Part shown: piece after piece, positions 36,522 through 48,030 of the stretch
Position numbering within the stretch: the stretch's first letter is position 1
Layout of the letters: each line of letters starts with the position of its first letter
Origin: Coptis chinensis
Lineage: Eukaryota; Streptophyta; Magnoliopsida; Ranunculales; Ranunculaceae
Direction: 5' to 3'
Assembly (NCBI GenBank): GCA_015680905.1
Contig: CM027383.1
Location: 87,453,001 to 87,517,000, forward strand
Length of the DNA: 64,000 nucleotides
Notes under the pieces: model-generated
What the model was told of the DNA's origin: nothing
The model's input: the letters and a program-made list of their open reading frames with translations, nothing else
Databases searched by the model: none
Translations under genes and position numbers: made by a program

Positions 36522-37189
36522 TCAACAAGATGAGTGTGCTACCATTTCGGCTGTAGCACAACAAATATCAAACTTATCTTTCGGTAAAATTTTGGTCATT
36601 ATATCCGACCCGTTCTTGTTGGTATGGATCTTCTTAATGCATAATTGTTTGTCTTTGAGAACTTCTCTAATCCAATGATAACGCACATGTATGTGCTTGG
36701 ATCTATAATAAAAACTCGAATTCTTGCTCAAATGGATGACACTCTGACTGTCACATAGAACTACAAACTGTTTCTGCTTTAGCCCTAGTTCATCAAAGAA
36801 CCTCTTCATCCATAGCATCTTTTGCAACACTCTGCAATATACTCGCTGCAATACATTTTGCAACTTGGATTGCCAAGAAACTTCTATAGTGGATAATCTA
36901 AGGGACTTCAACATCACCTTTGCAACTTGGATTGCCAAGAAAGGTCTTATTTCCCCCATGTAAAAAAGCTAATAATCGGAAGTGGATTCTTCATAGAGAT
37001 AACATTCATTTTCCGCCATGTTTGAAAATTGTATATCCTTCAGGAATATGCAAGAATGTAAAAGCTTTATTATTTTATTTATGAAAAGGGTAAGGGACAC
37101 CAAAACCCTGCCTATACAAGGTCTTACTTCCACCAAAACACAAATACACCTTGGAAGTGCCATTGAGATATCTCAATATCCACTTAACA
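36522..37189 (-). pseudogene. RNase H remnant of copia element IV
   Basis: The minus strand gives KMLWMKRFFDELGLKQKQFV, LCDSQSVIHLSKNSSF, HWIREVLKD and MTKILPKDKFD, the C-terminal RNase H of the II/III family. Internal duplication or rearrangement is seen near 36850-36950, where the AACTTGGATTGCCAAGAAA stretch occurs twice (36860-36878 and 36922-36940). Confidence 0.8.
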
Positions 37190-37785
37190 TGTAAGACCCC
37201 AAATTATTTTTACATTATTTCGTAACAATATTTAGTATTTCGGAATTTGATATTTATTTCTTGGTCAATGGGCTAGTAAATGTGGGCTTGACTTTTTGAT
37301 AGTAAATAGAAAATAGGAAAAACAAGTATTTTGAATTTTGTGTAGAGATTTTTAATAGTTGGAAAGTTTTCAAAAAAGATGTTAATATAAGGTTTATAAT
37401 AAATAGAATATTTTTTAATAGAAAATAATATTATATATTAGGAATAGAAATATTTGGTAAAATAGGAAGTTTCTAAAAGGTTAAATATAATATATGGTAG
37501 GTAATATTATTTAGAAAGGCCTCCGGAAAGAAAAAAAGAGGTTTTCTTAAAACAAGAACTAAATAGCTAAAAAGAAAAGAAGAACAAAGAGAGAGAGACA
37601 GGGCGGATTGTGCAAGTTAGCTTGGGATTGGTTTTCTCGCGTAATTTTCTATATTTTCGTTTTCGCGATACTGGTGAGTGGTTATATTTTTTTTCAATTT
37701 TCTTCACCGAACCTATGGGTACTGTCATAGTTTTGTTTCTGGCTCAGTATAGTTTTGGTTATGCTTACTGTCGATTTTTTTCCAG
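37190..37785 (+). repeat. Partial LTR of a Tekay-like gypsy element
   Basis: Starts TGTAAGACCCC abruptly inside element IV, with the 5-mer TAACA before it. The start and an internal stretch (CTGGTGAGTGGTTATATTTTT near 37670) resemble the large solo LTR at 58407-61786 (TGTAACCCCC and CAGGTGAGTAGTTATTTTTG). Only about 0.6 kb is present, and the right edge against the following integrase fragment is approximate. Confidence 0.5.
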
Positions 37786-38165
37786 TCGAATAGTGGCAAC
37801 CACAACCCGAACAAAGGCAGTAGAAGAAGGTTTGAACTGGGGCATACTGGTAAGCAACTTGAATTTGGCAGAAGAAAGAAGGGATTTAGCTCGCATCAGG
37901 CTTGAGAAGTATCATCGACGTTTCTAGAGACAATATAACAAGAGAGTCAAGCCGCGGCAGTTCAAAATAGGAGATTCCGTGCTGCGACGAGTGACGCCCA
38001 GTACCAAGAGGGAGAACGACGAAAAACTGGGTCCAAGCTGGGAGGGGCTCTATACAGTGGCTGGCGTAGGAGGGGTTGGAACGTACAAATTGCAGACCGC
38101 GGAGGGAAAATTAATAGAAAAGCCATGAAATGTGAGAATGTTAAAAAAATTCTACACTTGAATGT
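37786..38165 (+). pseudogene. Gypsy integrase C-terminus, Tat-like
   Basis: Reads NLAEERRDLARIRLEKYHRR, a stop, then YNKRVKPRQFKIGDSVLRRV, GPSWEGLYTVAGV and TYKLQTAEGKLIEKP, a stop, NVRMLKKFYT. This is the C-terminal end of a Ty3/gypsy integrase; the wording fits the Tat lineage. Two in-frame stops (TAG at 37926 and TGA near 38127) make it dead. Everything upstream (gag to integrase core) is missing. Confidence 0.75.
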
Positions 38166-39794
38166 AATGGGGATCCAGAGCAAAACACTGGAGCTATTTG
38201 TAAATATATAATATAATGACACTTTTGAGAAGAGAATATCACTTGTTATGCATAGCTTCAACAATCAAACTTGACACAGCGGGGGGAAAGGAGCCCTTTG
38301 TGGACGAGGGGTCCAAATCAAATTTGGGGCAGGATGAGCTGTCCCAACAGGCTTCATGGCCTACTAGAGCCCGCTGGAGTGGGATGCCCCCTTCGTAGAT
38401 GAGGGGCCTAAATCACACATGGGGGCAAAGAAAGAGCCCCTAGTAGTCTGCAAAATCACTCAAAGAGAGAGGCAATGGGGAGGGGAGGGGAGTAGCCCTT
38501 TGCGGATGAGAGCTGTCCCAATGGGCTTCATGGCCTACTAGAGCCTGCGAAGTGGGACGAGCCTTTCGCGGATGAGAGGCTTGAGTCACACATGGGGGCA
38601 GGAAAAGAAGTGGCCCCAACAGGTGACATGGTCAATCTGAGAGAGTTGAGATGGAAAGGGATGAATAATGGCATCCGGAGTCGCTACGCTAGAGAGTGGC
38701 AAAAGGCAGAGCCACTATATGGTGCGTGGGTATGTGAGGTCGCAATCAAGACAATAGTTAAAACAAATTAAGAGAGATAAAAACAAGGTGGGGAGCAAAG
38801 CAGTTCAAACAAAGTAATTAAACATCATGAAAATAACAATTGAGTACTACCAGTGTCAAAGTTAGTTACAAAATGGATAGGGCAAAATCAAATACAATCT
38901 TCAAAGCAAAGGAATAGCCAGCAGTGTGGACTAATCTAAGTCTTGTAGCGGGACTTCAGCAGGGAGTGTCGGTTCAGGTGATGTTGCGGCATGTTCAAGA
39001 GGAGTATTCTCATCAACAGGGTCCTCGGACAGCAGGTTGGGAGTAGCATCAACAACAGGGTCCGCGACATCATGAGTTTCTGGTAGGGGAGACTGAGGCT
39101 TGGCTGGGAGGAGGCGACCTTCTTTGACTAGATAGGCATGCTCTTCATAGAGCTTTTTAGCCACCCGCTTGTCGGCTTAAGCCTTGAAGCTTATCCGCAA
39201 CTGCTCCATATCTTTGGTGTGTCAGATCGTGTAGAAGTTGGATCCTCTGATTGGGAGTTCGACATATGGGAAGATTAATGGAAGATGAACCGTTACACAA
39301 AAGAAAATGTAAGAGAAAAAGAAAAAGACCACCAACCTGACGCACTGATCCAATGGCGAGAACGAGCATCTGAGCAAGCACTGAGAAGAGAAAGAAATGG
39401 GAAGAAGAACTCCAAGAAGTAAAACGGGCTGGCAGTAAGGAGGAGGTGAAGATAGCAAGGGAGGGAGAAGTGAGAGAGGTTAAAAATGGCGTCTGAAGCA
39501 AAACAAAGAGGAGAGTGAGAAATGAATGAGAGAGGGATGGGGAGCGAGTGGGATTTGAAGAGTGAGGGGGGTAAATGGTAAAAGCAGAGAGGCAGAAACC
39601 GAGGGGCCAACAGTTGAACCAGAGAAAACACGATACGTGTGGGAACAAGAAATGAGGAGATTCAGACCGTGCACGCGTGGGACACATGTAAGATGAATAA
39701 TTAAGCGTGGAACAGAAGCCAAGTAAAAAGGCGGGCAAAGGTGGGTTCTCGACTCTGCAAACATCAGTAGGTTCGTGGACTCGAGAGGGGGCAT
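38166..39794. other. Spacer between integrase and 3' LTR of the gypsy remnant
   Basis: About 1.6 kb without pol domains. It has a repeated motif around GGGGTCCAAATC / GAGGGGCCTAAATCACACATGGGGGCA (38300-38600). It ends in the purine tract GAGAGGGGGCAT (39783-39794) before an LTR start. Long 3' spacers of this kind are known for Tat elements. Confidence 0.6.
38931..39164 (-). pseudogene. Antisense extra ORF in the Tat-like remnant
   Basis: On the strand opposite to integrase: MAKKLYEEHAYLVKEGRLLP, then a Pro/Glu-rich tail ending PAEVPLQDLD, 77 residues. Codons upstream continue in frame (ADKRV) after one TAA near 39178. Antisense extra ORFs between pol and the 3' LTR have been described for some Tat elements (Grande). 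Whether this one is homologous is inferred from position and orientation only. Confidence 0.4.
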
Positions 39795-40230
39795 TGTAGC
39801 GACCCAAATTATGATGGCTGAAAGATCAACGACATATGGGCTTGGTATTAAGATAGTAAGTGAAACAGGGAGCATCCTAGCAGGGTCGCGGCTACCGAAA
39901 TGTAGAGGGGAAGGAGGGAACACGTGGGGCATGGGGCTGACAGATGAATGCCGTGAGTCGAAGGTTGGATGAGCCTAGAGTCAGATAAGCACGATACACG
40001 CGTGGTACAGGATAGATCCTCAAACCTTCTGGTACTCACAGAAACCCTACACGGTGGCAGAGAGACCGAGAGATTGATGGACAGATGGACGACCATGAGG
40101 GAGTGGGAGGGGATATAAAGAGAACAGTGAAGAGGAGAGAAAGGTGGAGGAAAAGAGAAAAAGAAGAGGCGTAGAGAGAGAAGAGAGAGGAGTGAAAAAG
40201 AGGCTACAACAGCTGTCTTCTTTGTTAACA
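39795..40230 (+). repeat. Start of the 3' LTR of the gypsy remnant
   Basis: TGTAGCGACCC follows the purine tract directly. The sequence is low-complexity and purine-rich toward 40130-40200 (GAGAG runs). No CA end or target duplication was found, so the right edge is approximate. Confidence 0.55.
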
Positions 40231-40470
40231 AAATGTAGTAATATACTTGATGTTTATGTACTTATTTGTGTTGTTTGGCTTTTAATGACAACACATTTTT
40301 TTTGCATTTTATTCTATTTGTATTGGCTTTAATGGGTAATGCAATATGGGTTTTCTTAGTTCTTCCTTTAAAACTTTGTTATACTCTGTGCACTCAAACA
40401 TCGCCCCACTGTCTGCTGTATACTAGTTACAACTAGGGGTCCAGAAAGAAGCCTGACGACGGTGGTGATC

Positions 40471-41675
40471 ATGGTGGGTAAAAAATTGAATTGGAGTGCA
40501 TCTTACCCTGATCTCCCTCATGAAATAGTATTCTTCGGCATACTCAACAGACTCCCTCTCAAATCTCTCGTAAGATTCAGTTGCGTAAGCAAACTATGAT
40601 ATATGCCACAATTGGCGACCTTGAGTTTATTAATCTCACTTGGATCGTGCAAAAGTAATCTCTAGCACTTCGGTTGTTGGTCTCCTCCATCTTTGATTCA
40701 GGAAGTCAATCCAGAACTCTGACTATATCTTTGTCAATAAAGATGGTCACGAGTATTTCCGTTTTCAAACTACAAAGTGGACGTCTAGAGTAGGCCATTG
40801 GAATGGTCTATTTTGCTTTTGTTCAAAATCTGGTGTCGAAATTTGCAATCCTCTCACACGCGAGTTTTTATACCTCCCACTTCCCCCGCACCCCCTGCTT
40901 ATGGATTTGGTTTCGATCCTTTGACTACGGAATATAAAGTAGTCCAAAGTGTCGTTCATGAAAATGAAAATTTCCATAGGTGCATGGTTTGCACTTTGGG
41001 AATAATTCTTGGAAGGACATGACTGTTGGAAGTAATCTATCGAAGTGGTTGAGTTCTGGTTATCTTAGGGTGTCCAAGAGCCTTTGGGGCGTTTTGAATT
41101 CAGATAGAGCTCTATGCTCAAATTGCGCTCTTAATTGGTTCTTCCGTGATGCTTATATGCTTATGTCATTTGACATCCACAATGAAAAATTCTCGATGGT
41201 TAGAGGTTCGTATGCTTTTCCTTATATGAAACCGTTTCGCTGTTGTCTCGTCGAGTTCCAAGGCTCTCTGTATATCATTTTAGAACATTCGTCTGTTGGC
41301 TATGTACACATATTTAAGTAAATGTTGAAGAAACCCACTACTTTGATTTTGACCGGCCCCTTGATGAAATTTGGAATAAATTAACTTTTGTTTTCCCTTC
41401 AAAGCCTACTTCTCCAATTGGTCTTTTGAATGGCCAGTATTTATTCCATTGGTTCACTGAGGAAGGACTTCTTTTAATATATTCTCCGCACATTCTTGAT
41501 TGGGATAGTGTATACTGTTCGGGGGAATTCAGGACACACAATTTTACGCTTCCAAAGTGCGTGGATTAAAGAATACTCACTCTCTAAAACCATTCCCAGC
41601 ATCCGGTCCATATCAAGTCAGATGTATGAAGGATAAATGGGTAGCGCAAGTCAAGTCGGTCTCCTCTATATGTAG
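40471..41675 (+). pseudogene. F-box pseudogene C, nearly full length
   Basis: Collinear with the intact gene at 49273-50556 from its ATG (40471) to its stop region (41675). The F-box start is MVGKKLNWSASYPDLPHEIV, then NENFHRCMVCTLG and SLWGVLNSDRALCSN. Multiple frameshifts break it: near 40590, 40700, 40880 and again after 41000. The ~45 bases upstream (CAACTAGGGG ... GTGATCATGG) match those upstream of the intact gene too, so the whole locus was duplicated, in inverted orientation. Confidence 0.9.
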
Positions 41676-41949
41676 AACAATCATGCTTGCAGCCTGGTGT
41701 AGTTGAAGACTATATGTATATTATTATTTTTTTATTTTCTTTTTGAGATTTTCATTTGTCCCCTCCTGTGTAGATTGGGGTTTGAAGTATTAATTTACCC
41801 TTAATTTATTACCTAGTAGCTCTCTTTTGTAGTAATCTTTAAAACTATCAGGGTGACAGACTGACAGGTGCTTTATGTGGATAGCATTATGTGAAACGCA
41901 TGACAGAAAATGACTTGTAATCTTACTGGGCAGATTGTGTTGCCAATAA

Positions 41950-42374
41950 GAGCAAGTCCAATGGGGCTATATGGGTTGCGGCAAATATAGCACCCTAACC
42001 ACAAAAATATCATTTCAATAGGACGGCTAAAAGTGTCTTAAATTTTAAAGGAGTCAAAACCCAAAAATTAAGACTTTCGCTAGCAACTACCATAATAAGT
42101 TCGGGAGACGGATGACATAGTTTCTGCGTCCGTGTGTTAAATTTCGACGGATGGTAGAAATTGTGTCATCCATTCAAAAAAAATTCAACTTAAGTTAGAA
42201 AATAATAGACAGATGGCAAAAATTATGCCGTCTGTATTATTGAACACTTCAAAACCAAAAACGCGATTGGATTCGTTTTTTTATTTTGGTGTGCCAAATT
42301 TGAATGGACAAGCTAAAATGCCTATATGGTACTTTTTAGCAGCCCAATTTAATAGCTCTCCATTAGACTTGCTC
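41950..42374. mobile_element. Tourist-like MITE (PIF/Harbinger type)
   Basis: 425 bp with inverted ends GAGCAAGTCCAATGG and CCATTAGACTTGCTC, flanked by the 3-bp duplication TAA (41947-41949 and 42375-42377). TAA/TTA duplications and such ends mark Tourist MITEs. The interior holds short inverted pieces (GACGGATGACATAG, GACAGATGGCAAAA). No coding region. Confidence 0.85.
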
Positions 42375-42377
42375 TAA

Positions 42378-43234
42378 AGAACCTGCTCGAGTATTTGTTA
42401 CTTATATATCCAAGGAATCGATGGTGCGTCGCATTAGCAACAACTTTGAATCACCCTTGTAATCTTACTCTAGGCTTTCCCTTTTTATATCCGACCAATT
42501 TCCAAGCAGGTATTTGAACCCTAATTGATTTCTGTTGCTAATTAGACTTGGCGATTCACACAGATAATCATGTAAAATGAATCTCTATTGATGCCTGGAG
42601 CAAATGTGCTCCCGGAGGCACTGTTTCGTGTATGTGCAATTGTAAAACCCATGAAAAAAAATTGGGTTGTTTGAAGCTGAGATTATAGAGGTTTAATATT
42701 TGTTGTCTGCACTAGTAAGTCGGTATATTTTGTTCTAAGAGTGCAAGTAGTTAGTGATAAGATGCAAGTTACCTACTACCTTAAGTAGAGTTTCTTGTGT
42801 GATCATGTCCATCAGAGTTTTGTCTTCTTTATTGATTGAATGTCAACCAACCGTGAAAAGTTCAAGAGCGTTAAGAATAGAACAAGTAGGAGTGTAGGAC
42901 ACGTGTTCTAAACACAGGAATTGTTTTCTCACAAATTCCTTGTGTTTTTTTTTTCGAAAATGTTACTAATTCACTCCAAACTGCGGCTTTGTGCCGAAGT
43001 TACAACTAATGCCAAGTGAATGGTGTTATCACTGTTGATTCGCTGTTATTGGAGGACTAAACATTCTCTTTTGGTAAAAGCAATTATTATTCCCACATTT
43101 CAAGTCGTGTGATATGATTGGAAATTGTAGCAAACGTTGCAACTTGCTCCCTTTAATTCTTTAATGAATAATTTGCTGTTTAATAAATAGTTAACCTTTG
43201 TAATCTCAGGTTACAAGCATTTTCAACTAGATAA
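42378..43234. other. Flank between MITE and copia VI
   Basis: No gene recognised. 43052-43082 resembles 34540-34567 downstream of F-box copy A. GATAA at 43230-43234 is the left target duplication of element VI. Confidence 0.5.
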
Positions 43235-43443
43235 TAATAAATTTGAAGATACAGATTTGGGGATACTTTCTTCCCTTCTCATTTACAAATGTTAGGCTTA
43301 AATAGCCAATAATACAATCATATTTTCCCTGATTCTAGGAGCTTTTCTTTCTAACTTTGTTACATCCCATAATTACAGGAGTCCTAACATATCACTACTA
43401 ACCATATCACTACTAACCGTAGGACTCAAGCTATATCGCAACA
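43235..43443 (-). repeat. 3' LTR of copia element VI
   Basis: On the plus strand TAATAAATTTGAAG ... ATATCGCAACA. Identical to the other LTR by eye. Confidence 0.93.
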
Positions 43444-43449
43444 CTCCTC

Positions 43450-44181
43450 CTAAGTTGGAGCATATATGTTACTCATGCCCAACTTGTCAACACATTTATG
43501 GAATGTCTGACTAGAAACAGCTTTGGTAAGCACATCTGCCAATTGATCTTGAGACCGAACATAAGGAAGTTCTATCACCTTAGCCTCGAGTTTCTCTTTG
43601 ATAAAATGTCGATCAATCTCAACGTGTTTTGTCCTATCATGTTGCACCGGGTTGTGAGCAATGTCGCAAGCTGCCTTATTATCACAATATAACTTCATTG
43701 GATGCATATGTTTAACATGCAACTCATGCAATAATCTTCTAAGCCACAATACCTCACATATTCCATTTGCCATGCCCCGAAACTCAGCCTCGGCACTTGA
43801 TCTTACAACTACAGCTTGTTTCTTACTCCGCCATGTCACCAAGTTACCACCTATAAAGGTTAAGTATCCTGATGTAGATTTTCGATCATCAACCGATCCC
43901 GCCCAATCTGCATCAGTATATCCTTCAATATTAATTCCATTGCTCTGTCGAACTAGAATTCCCTTTCCGGGAGAGGACTTTAAGTAACGTAAGATACGGA
44001 TAACAGCATCCATGTGTTCTTGACTTGGGGAATGCATGAATTGGCTGATTACACTCAGAGCATATGCCAAATCTGGCCGTGTATGAGCAAGATACATTAA
44101 CCGGCCCACTAACCTTTGGTACTGTTCTTTGTTCGTAGGGACTTGATCTGGATAGTTTCCCAACTTCACATTTTCAGCCAT
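43450..44181 (-). pseudogene. RNase H of copia element VI
   Basis: About 240 residues: PDQVPTNKEQYQRLVGRLMY, GYTDADWAGSVDDRKSTSGY, SSAEAEFRGMANGICEVLWL, YCDNKAACDIAHNP, then SQDQLADVLTKAVSSQTF and a stop. All RNase H motifs are present. It is preceded by a frame break from RT, so it can only be called a part of a dead polyprotein. Confidence 0.9.
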
Positions 44182-44969
44182 AGGAGTAGATACTGGACGA
44201 CACGTAATGGACCAAGGTTTTTCATATCGAACTCTCGAGCAAGATAGGTTTGTAGTGCCTTTTGTTCAGCCATATCATCTCCGGTGACTACCATATCATC
44301 AACATAGATGATAAGTGCAGTAATCTTCCCTTTCTTGTGCTTTAGGAAAAGCGTATGGTTAGAGTTACATTGCCGGTACCCGAATGCCTTCATTGAGCTT
44401 GTAAATCTGCCAAACCACGCCCTGGGCGACTGCTTTAGGCCATACAAGGATTTCCGCAATCTACAGACTTGTTTGCTTCCTGTAAGTGACATACATCCTG
44501 GGGGCAATGCCATATATACCTCTTCTTTGAGAGTTCCGTGTAGGAATGCGTTTTTTACATCAAATTGATGTAACGGCCAATCAAAGGTCACAGCCAAAGA
44601 TAGCAATACCCGTACCGTATTCGATTCATCTTGGCGGCATGGGGAAAAGTTTCCGTGATAGTCAACACCGTAGGATTGATCAGATCCTTTAGCAACAAGT
44701 CTCGCTTTGTACCGCTCGATAGCTCCATCTGCCTTGTATTTAACTGTGAATACCCACTTGCATCCAACCGGTTTCTTTTCATAAGGTAAGTCAACCACAT
44801 CCCATGTTTCATTCTTTTGGAGGGATCTCATCTCTTCGTTCATTGCCTCCTTCCATTGTGTATCCCGTAAAGCGTCCTGCACACTATTAGGAATAGACAC
44901 AACAGATAATTGATTCACAAATACCTCACATTCTTTTGACAAATTATGGTACGATAGAAAGTTATTCAT
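44166..44969 (-). pseudogene. Reverse transcriptase of copia element VI with deletion
   Basis: Reads NETWDVVDLPYEKKPVGCKW, YKARLVAKGSDQSYGVDY, QFDVKNAFLHGTLKEEVYM, SLYGLKQSPRAWFGRF and the catalytic IYVDDMVVTGDD. After EFDMKNLGPL the frame jumps to sequence that belongs next to RNase H, so the RT tail (roughly 130 bp expected in the family) is deleted and the frame lost near 44218. Upstream it is open to 44969. Confidence 0.88.
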
Positions 44970-45024
44970 TGGGTATTTGGGTTTGGATTTAAGAACAGGT
45001 TCATAAGTCTGTTTAGGTATACCT

Positions 45025-46389
45025 CTAGTTAATTACCCGAGTGGGTAGAAGTTTTCTATTGTGGTCAGATATTACCTGAGGTTCTATGCTGGATGCAAAC
45101 TCTTGAGACAATTGGTTATCTGATACTTCAGCCATGGGAGGTGTGGTTGGATTATCTTGAGTTCCAAGAGTTTCATTATTCATTTCAGGAGAGCCACCAC
45201 TTGCATCTGTTTCGATTTCATCCCTCGAAGTTTGCTTCGACCCTCCAAAGGTCACAATTCCATGATTTTCCTCAACCACTGCATCATCTCTTGATTCCAC
45301 ACTAATACGTGTATCATTGAGCTCCGTAACATTTTCATGAGACAGCTGAATATTTTTCATAATCTCCTCATAAGAAGGCCCTGTATCACCTAATTTCTCC
45401 TCCTGAAATGTAGACTCAAATTTAGAGTAATACATTTCCTCTTCATGAAATCGAACATCATGAGTAATATAGATTTTCTGAGATGGTGGATGGTAACAAC
45501 GGTACCCCTTCTGATGTAACGCATAACCAACAAATAGACATTGAAGAGCACGGGGTTCCAATTTATGTCTTAAATGTGTAGGTAGATGAACATAGGCTAT
45601 GCATCCAAATATTTTAGGAGGTAAATTTGAAACAGTAGGTGAGTTTATGGCTTGTTGAAGGACCTGAAGGGGTGTCTGAAATTTAAGTGAGCTTGAGGGA
45701 ACCCTATTAATAAGATAGGCTGCTGATGTCAGTGCCTCACCCCAAAACCGGGTGGGCATCTTTGCACCAAATAATGATGCACGAACCACCTCAAGGAGAT
45801 GACGGTTCTTGGCTTTCGCCGCCCATTTTGTTGAGGAGAATATCGACACGCGTGTCCGATGAACAATTCCATGGGTACTCAAATAAGTAGCCACATCGTT
45901 GTTCACAAATTCGCCACCATTGTCAATTCAAAGAACTTGTATATGAGAATGATATTGTGTCATGACCATCCTGTGGAATTGCTTGAATAAAGAACTTACT
46001 TCATGTTTATGTGTCATGCGGGTATGATCATCAATAAAAGATAATGAACCATCGAAAGCATTACTTGCTTCAAGGGACCCCACACATCGGAGAATGACCA
46101 TAAAAGGTACTTGACTTTTATTCATACTTATTGGAAAGGAATACTTGGTGGCTCTTAGCCAATTCACAAACATCACATTTAAACTCGAGACAGATAATTG
46201 AGAAAACAAATGTGGAAACAATTTCTTCAAGTACCCAAAAGACGATGACCTAAGCGTTTGTGCCAAACCAAATTTCTGAGTTCGGTGATTAGTAGAGCTT
46301 TCACTTGAAAATACTTGAGCCAACTTTGTTGAACTTGTCGGTGCCAACTCAAGATAATATAGCTTCCCTTTGTCTAGTACCATAACCAA
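45025..46389 (-). pseudogene. Integrase region of copia element VI
   Basis: Two frames. The upstream one (46389-45928) covers pre-integrase and early core, with SFIDDHTRMT. The downstream one (45906-45025) reads KNRHLLEVVRASLFGAKMP, FWGEALTSAAYLINRVPSS, GCIAYVHLPTHLRHKLEPRA and FVGYALHQKGYRCYHP. Frameshifts fall at about 45910 and around the TPQQNG position, where the catalytic Glu segment is scrambled to SSTKWAAKA. Confidence 0.82.
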
Positions 46390-46495
46390 TTGTCATCCGA
46401 AGTCTTGATATCCTTAAAAACACAATGGTTAGGCCAAAAAAAATCACAAGACATTGTAAGGTACGAAAATTTGAGAAACGGATAATAAATTATGG

Positions 46496-47720
46496 TTAAG
46501 AGATGGGACGACAAGAACGGAATCCAAGTTTAAAGTCTTTGAAAGAGTTAGTGAACATTCTCCTACTACGTGAGAGGAAGTACCAATGAATTGAGACCGC
46601 GATAGGACATTTAGATGGTTTCATAGAGTGGGGCAAGGGGTTGTCAAAAATCATGTGATCGGTACATCCCGAGTCAATTATCCATGCGTCATTACTAATA
46701 GGTGAAGAAGCAATTAGTGCCTTTACCTTCATTACCTGACTTGGCGATAAAGCGAGGCACAAGCTTCATCAACGTGTTCTCGTTCTCGAGTTTGCCATGG
46801 CAACATAACCAATATTCTGCTTTGCCCTTCGCTAGTTGCTTTGTTCGGATCCCACCGGTCGGGTACCCAATCAGTTAAGAATATCGCTTCTTTGTATGTC
46901 CGGTTCCACCACGGTGAGTACAAGACCTCTCGATCGATTACCTCCTAGTTCATAGCTCCGATTTTTTTCTCTCGTAGGATTTGATGATTCCGTACACGGT
47001 CTATGGCTGAAACAAACTTCTTGTTCTCGTGGTTTAAATTGTCGAAAGCAACCATAGCGTAAGGTTCAAGAAGATTAGAATCATCATTTTGAGTAGTCGT
47101 CGATTTGCATCACGCCGCATATATGCATAAGCAAAACTCCAAGTCTAACAAATCTCTTTTTTCAAGAATTTCTCCACACAAATTGTTCAAACTCGAGATC
47201 AAGGCCGTGTAAAAATATATGTACACGCTAACCTTTCCACTCGATTTACGATAATGATCACATCTTCGAGATCCTTCATGGTGATTTTGTCACGGTAATC
47301 CAGCTTCTTGAAATATTTCAATAAGTTCACCATAATAAATTGAAAATGAACGACCAAAGCCGCTTTGGTAGAGAACGCCGTTGGTTTAATGCAAATACCG
47401 TGATTCGTCCGGACCCATCATAAAATGCTTTGGCAAGTCGTCCAAATTTCACGTCGCGGTGCGAACCGTAGATAGCGCTTCATGATTTCGGAGACATTGA
47501 AGTTAACAACCAACCTTTAACCTTCCTCGATTCTCAAAGATACCATTTTGTGTAAGAGGGTTCGGTTTATTTGGGTGAGGTGTTTGGCCTAGAATATAAT
47601 CAAGTTTTTCACGTCCGACGATATGCATCTCCATAAGCTGAGACCACACATCATAATTTGTTTCATTCGGACTCATTCCGCCTTTGAAAACTGAATTTTC
47701 TGTTTATTGTATATGTATTT
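46496..47720 (-). pseudogene. Gag and protease remnant of copia element VI
   Basis: The protease piece AWIIDSGCTDHM (near 46680) keeps the DSG active-site triplet. Toward the 5' end of the element, pieces of gag such as VWSQLMEMHIVGREKLDYIL (near 47595-47655) and DLEFEQFVWRN survive in several frames. No continuous gag frame remains. Confidence 0.7.
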
Positions 47721-47757
47721 GGGATTTGAGTGGTTTGAATAGAGGTTTCGACAAAGT

Positions 47758-47759
<2 letters not shown>

Positions 47760-47791
<32 letters not shown>
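47760..47791 (-). repeat. A-tract in the leader of copia element VI
   Basis: 32 T on the plus strand (poly-A in element orientation) between the primer site and gag. The length is likely variable. Confidence 0.85.
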
Positions 47792-47796
<5 letters not shown>

Positions 47797-47809
47797 TTTT
47801 AATGACTTA

Positions 47810-47821
47810 GCTCCGATACCA
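47810..47821 (-). other. Primer binding site of element VI
   Basis: The complement reads TGGTATCGGAGC, directly after the LTR end. It differs at one base from the usual TGGTATCAGAGC initiator-Met site. Confidence 0.85.
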
Positions 47822-48030
47822 TAATAAATTTGAAGATACAGATTTGGGGATACTTTCTTCCCTTCTCATTTACAAATGTTAGGCTTAAATAGCCAATAAT
47901 ACAATCATATTTTCCCTGATTCTAGGAGCTTTTCTTTCTAACTTTGTTACATCCCATAATTACAGGAGTCCTAACATATCACTACTAACCATATCACTAC
48001 TAACCGTAGGACTCAAGCTATATCGCAACA
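47822..48030 (-). repeat. 5' LTR of copia element VI
   Basis: Identical to 43235-43443 by eye. GATAA follows at 48031. Confidence 0.93.

Larger units (their letters stand above)
35739..37189 (-). mobile_element. Copia element IV, inverted 3' fragment of the II/III family
   Basis: Read on the minus strand: the end of pol (37189 down to 36522), the purine tract complementary to 36473-36485, and a 3' LTR (36472-35739). It matches the 3' end of element III. The 5' part is absent because foreign LTR-like sequence begins at 37190 inside the segment encoding the RT/RNase H link. Confidence 0.85.
43235..48030 (-). mobile_element. Copia element VI, young, minus strand
   Basis: Two 209-bp LTRs (43235-43443 and 47822-48030) read identical base for base, and GATAA is duplicated on both sides (43230-43234 and 48031-48035). 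In element orientation the LTR runs TGTTGCGATA ... AAATTTATTA, so its 3' end is TA, not the canonical CA. The primer site is complementary to 47810-47821. The internal region is about 4.4 kb with PR, IN, RT and RH pieces. The RNase H wording (DRTKHVEIDRHFIKEKL) fits the Ale/Retrofit lineage. Several frames are broken despite the identical LTRs. Confidence 0.92.

Noticed and set aside
36454-36678. Plus-strand ORF of 74 residues over copia IV
   Set aside because: A shadow of the minus-strand RNase H of element IV.
39157-39932. Long minus-strand ORFs (216, 150 and 112 residues)
   Set aside because: Low-complexity Ser/Pro/Leu/Phe reading of purine-rich spacer and LTR DNA in several overlapping frames. 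No domain. Only the 38931-39164 frame was kept, at low confidence.
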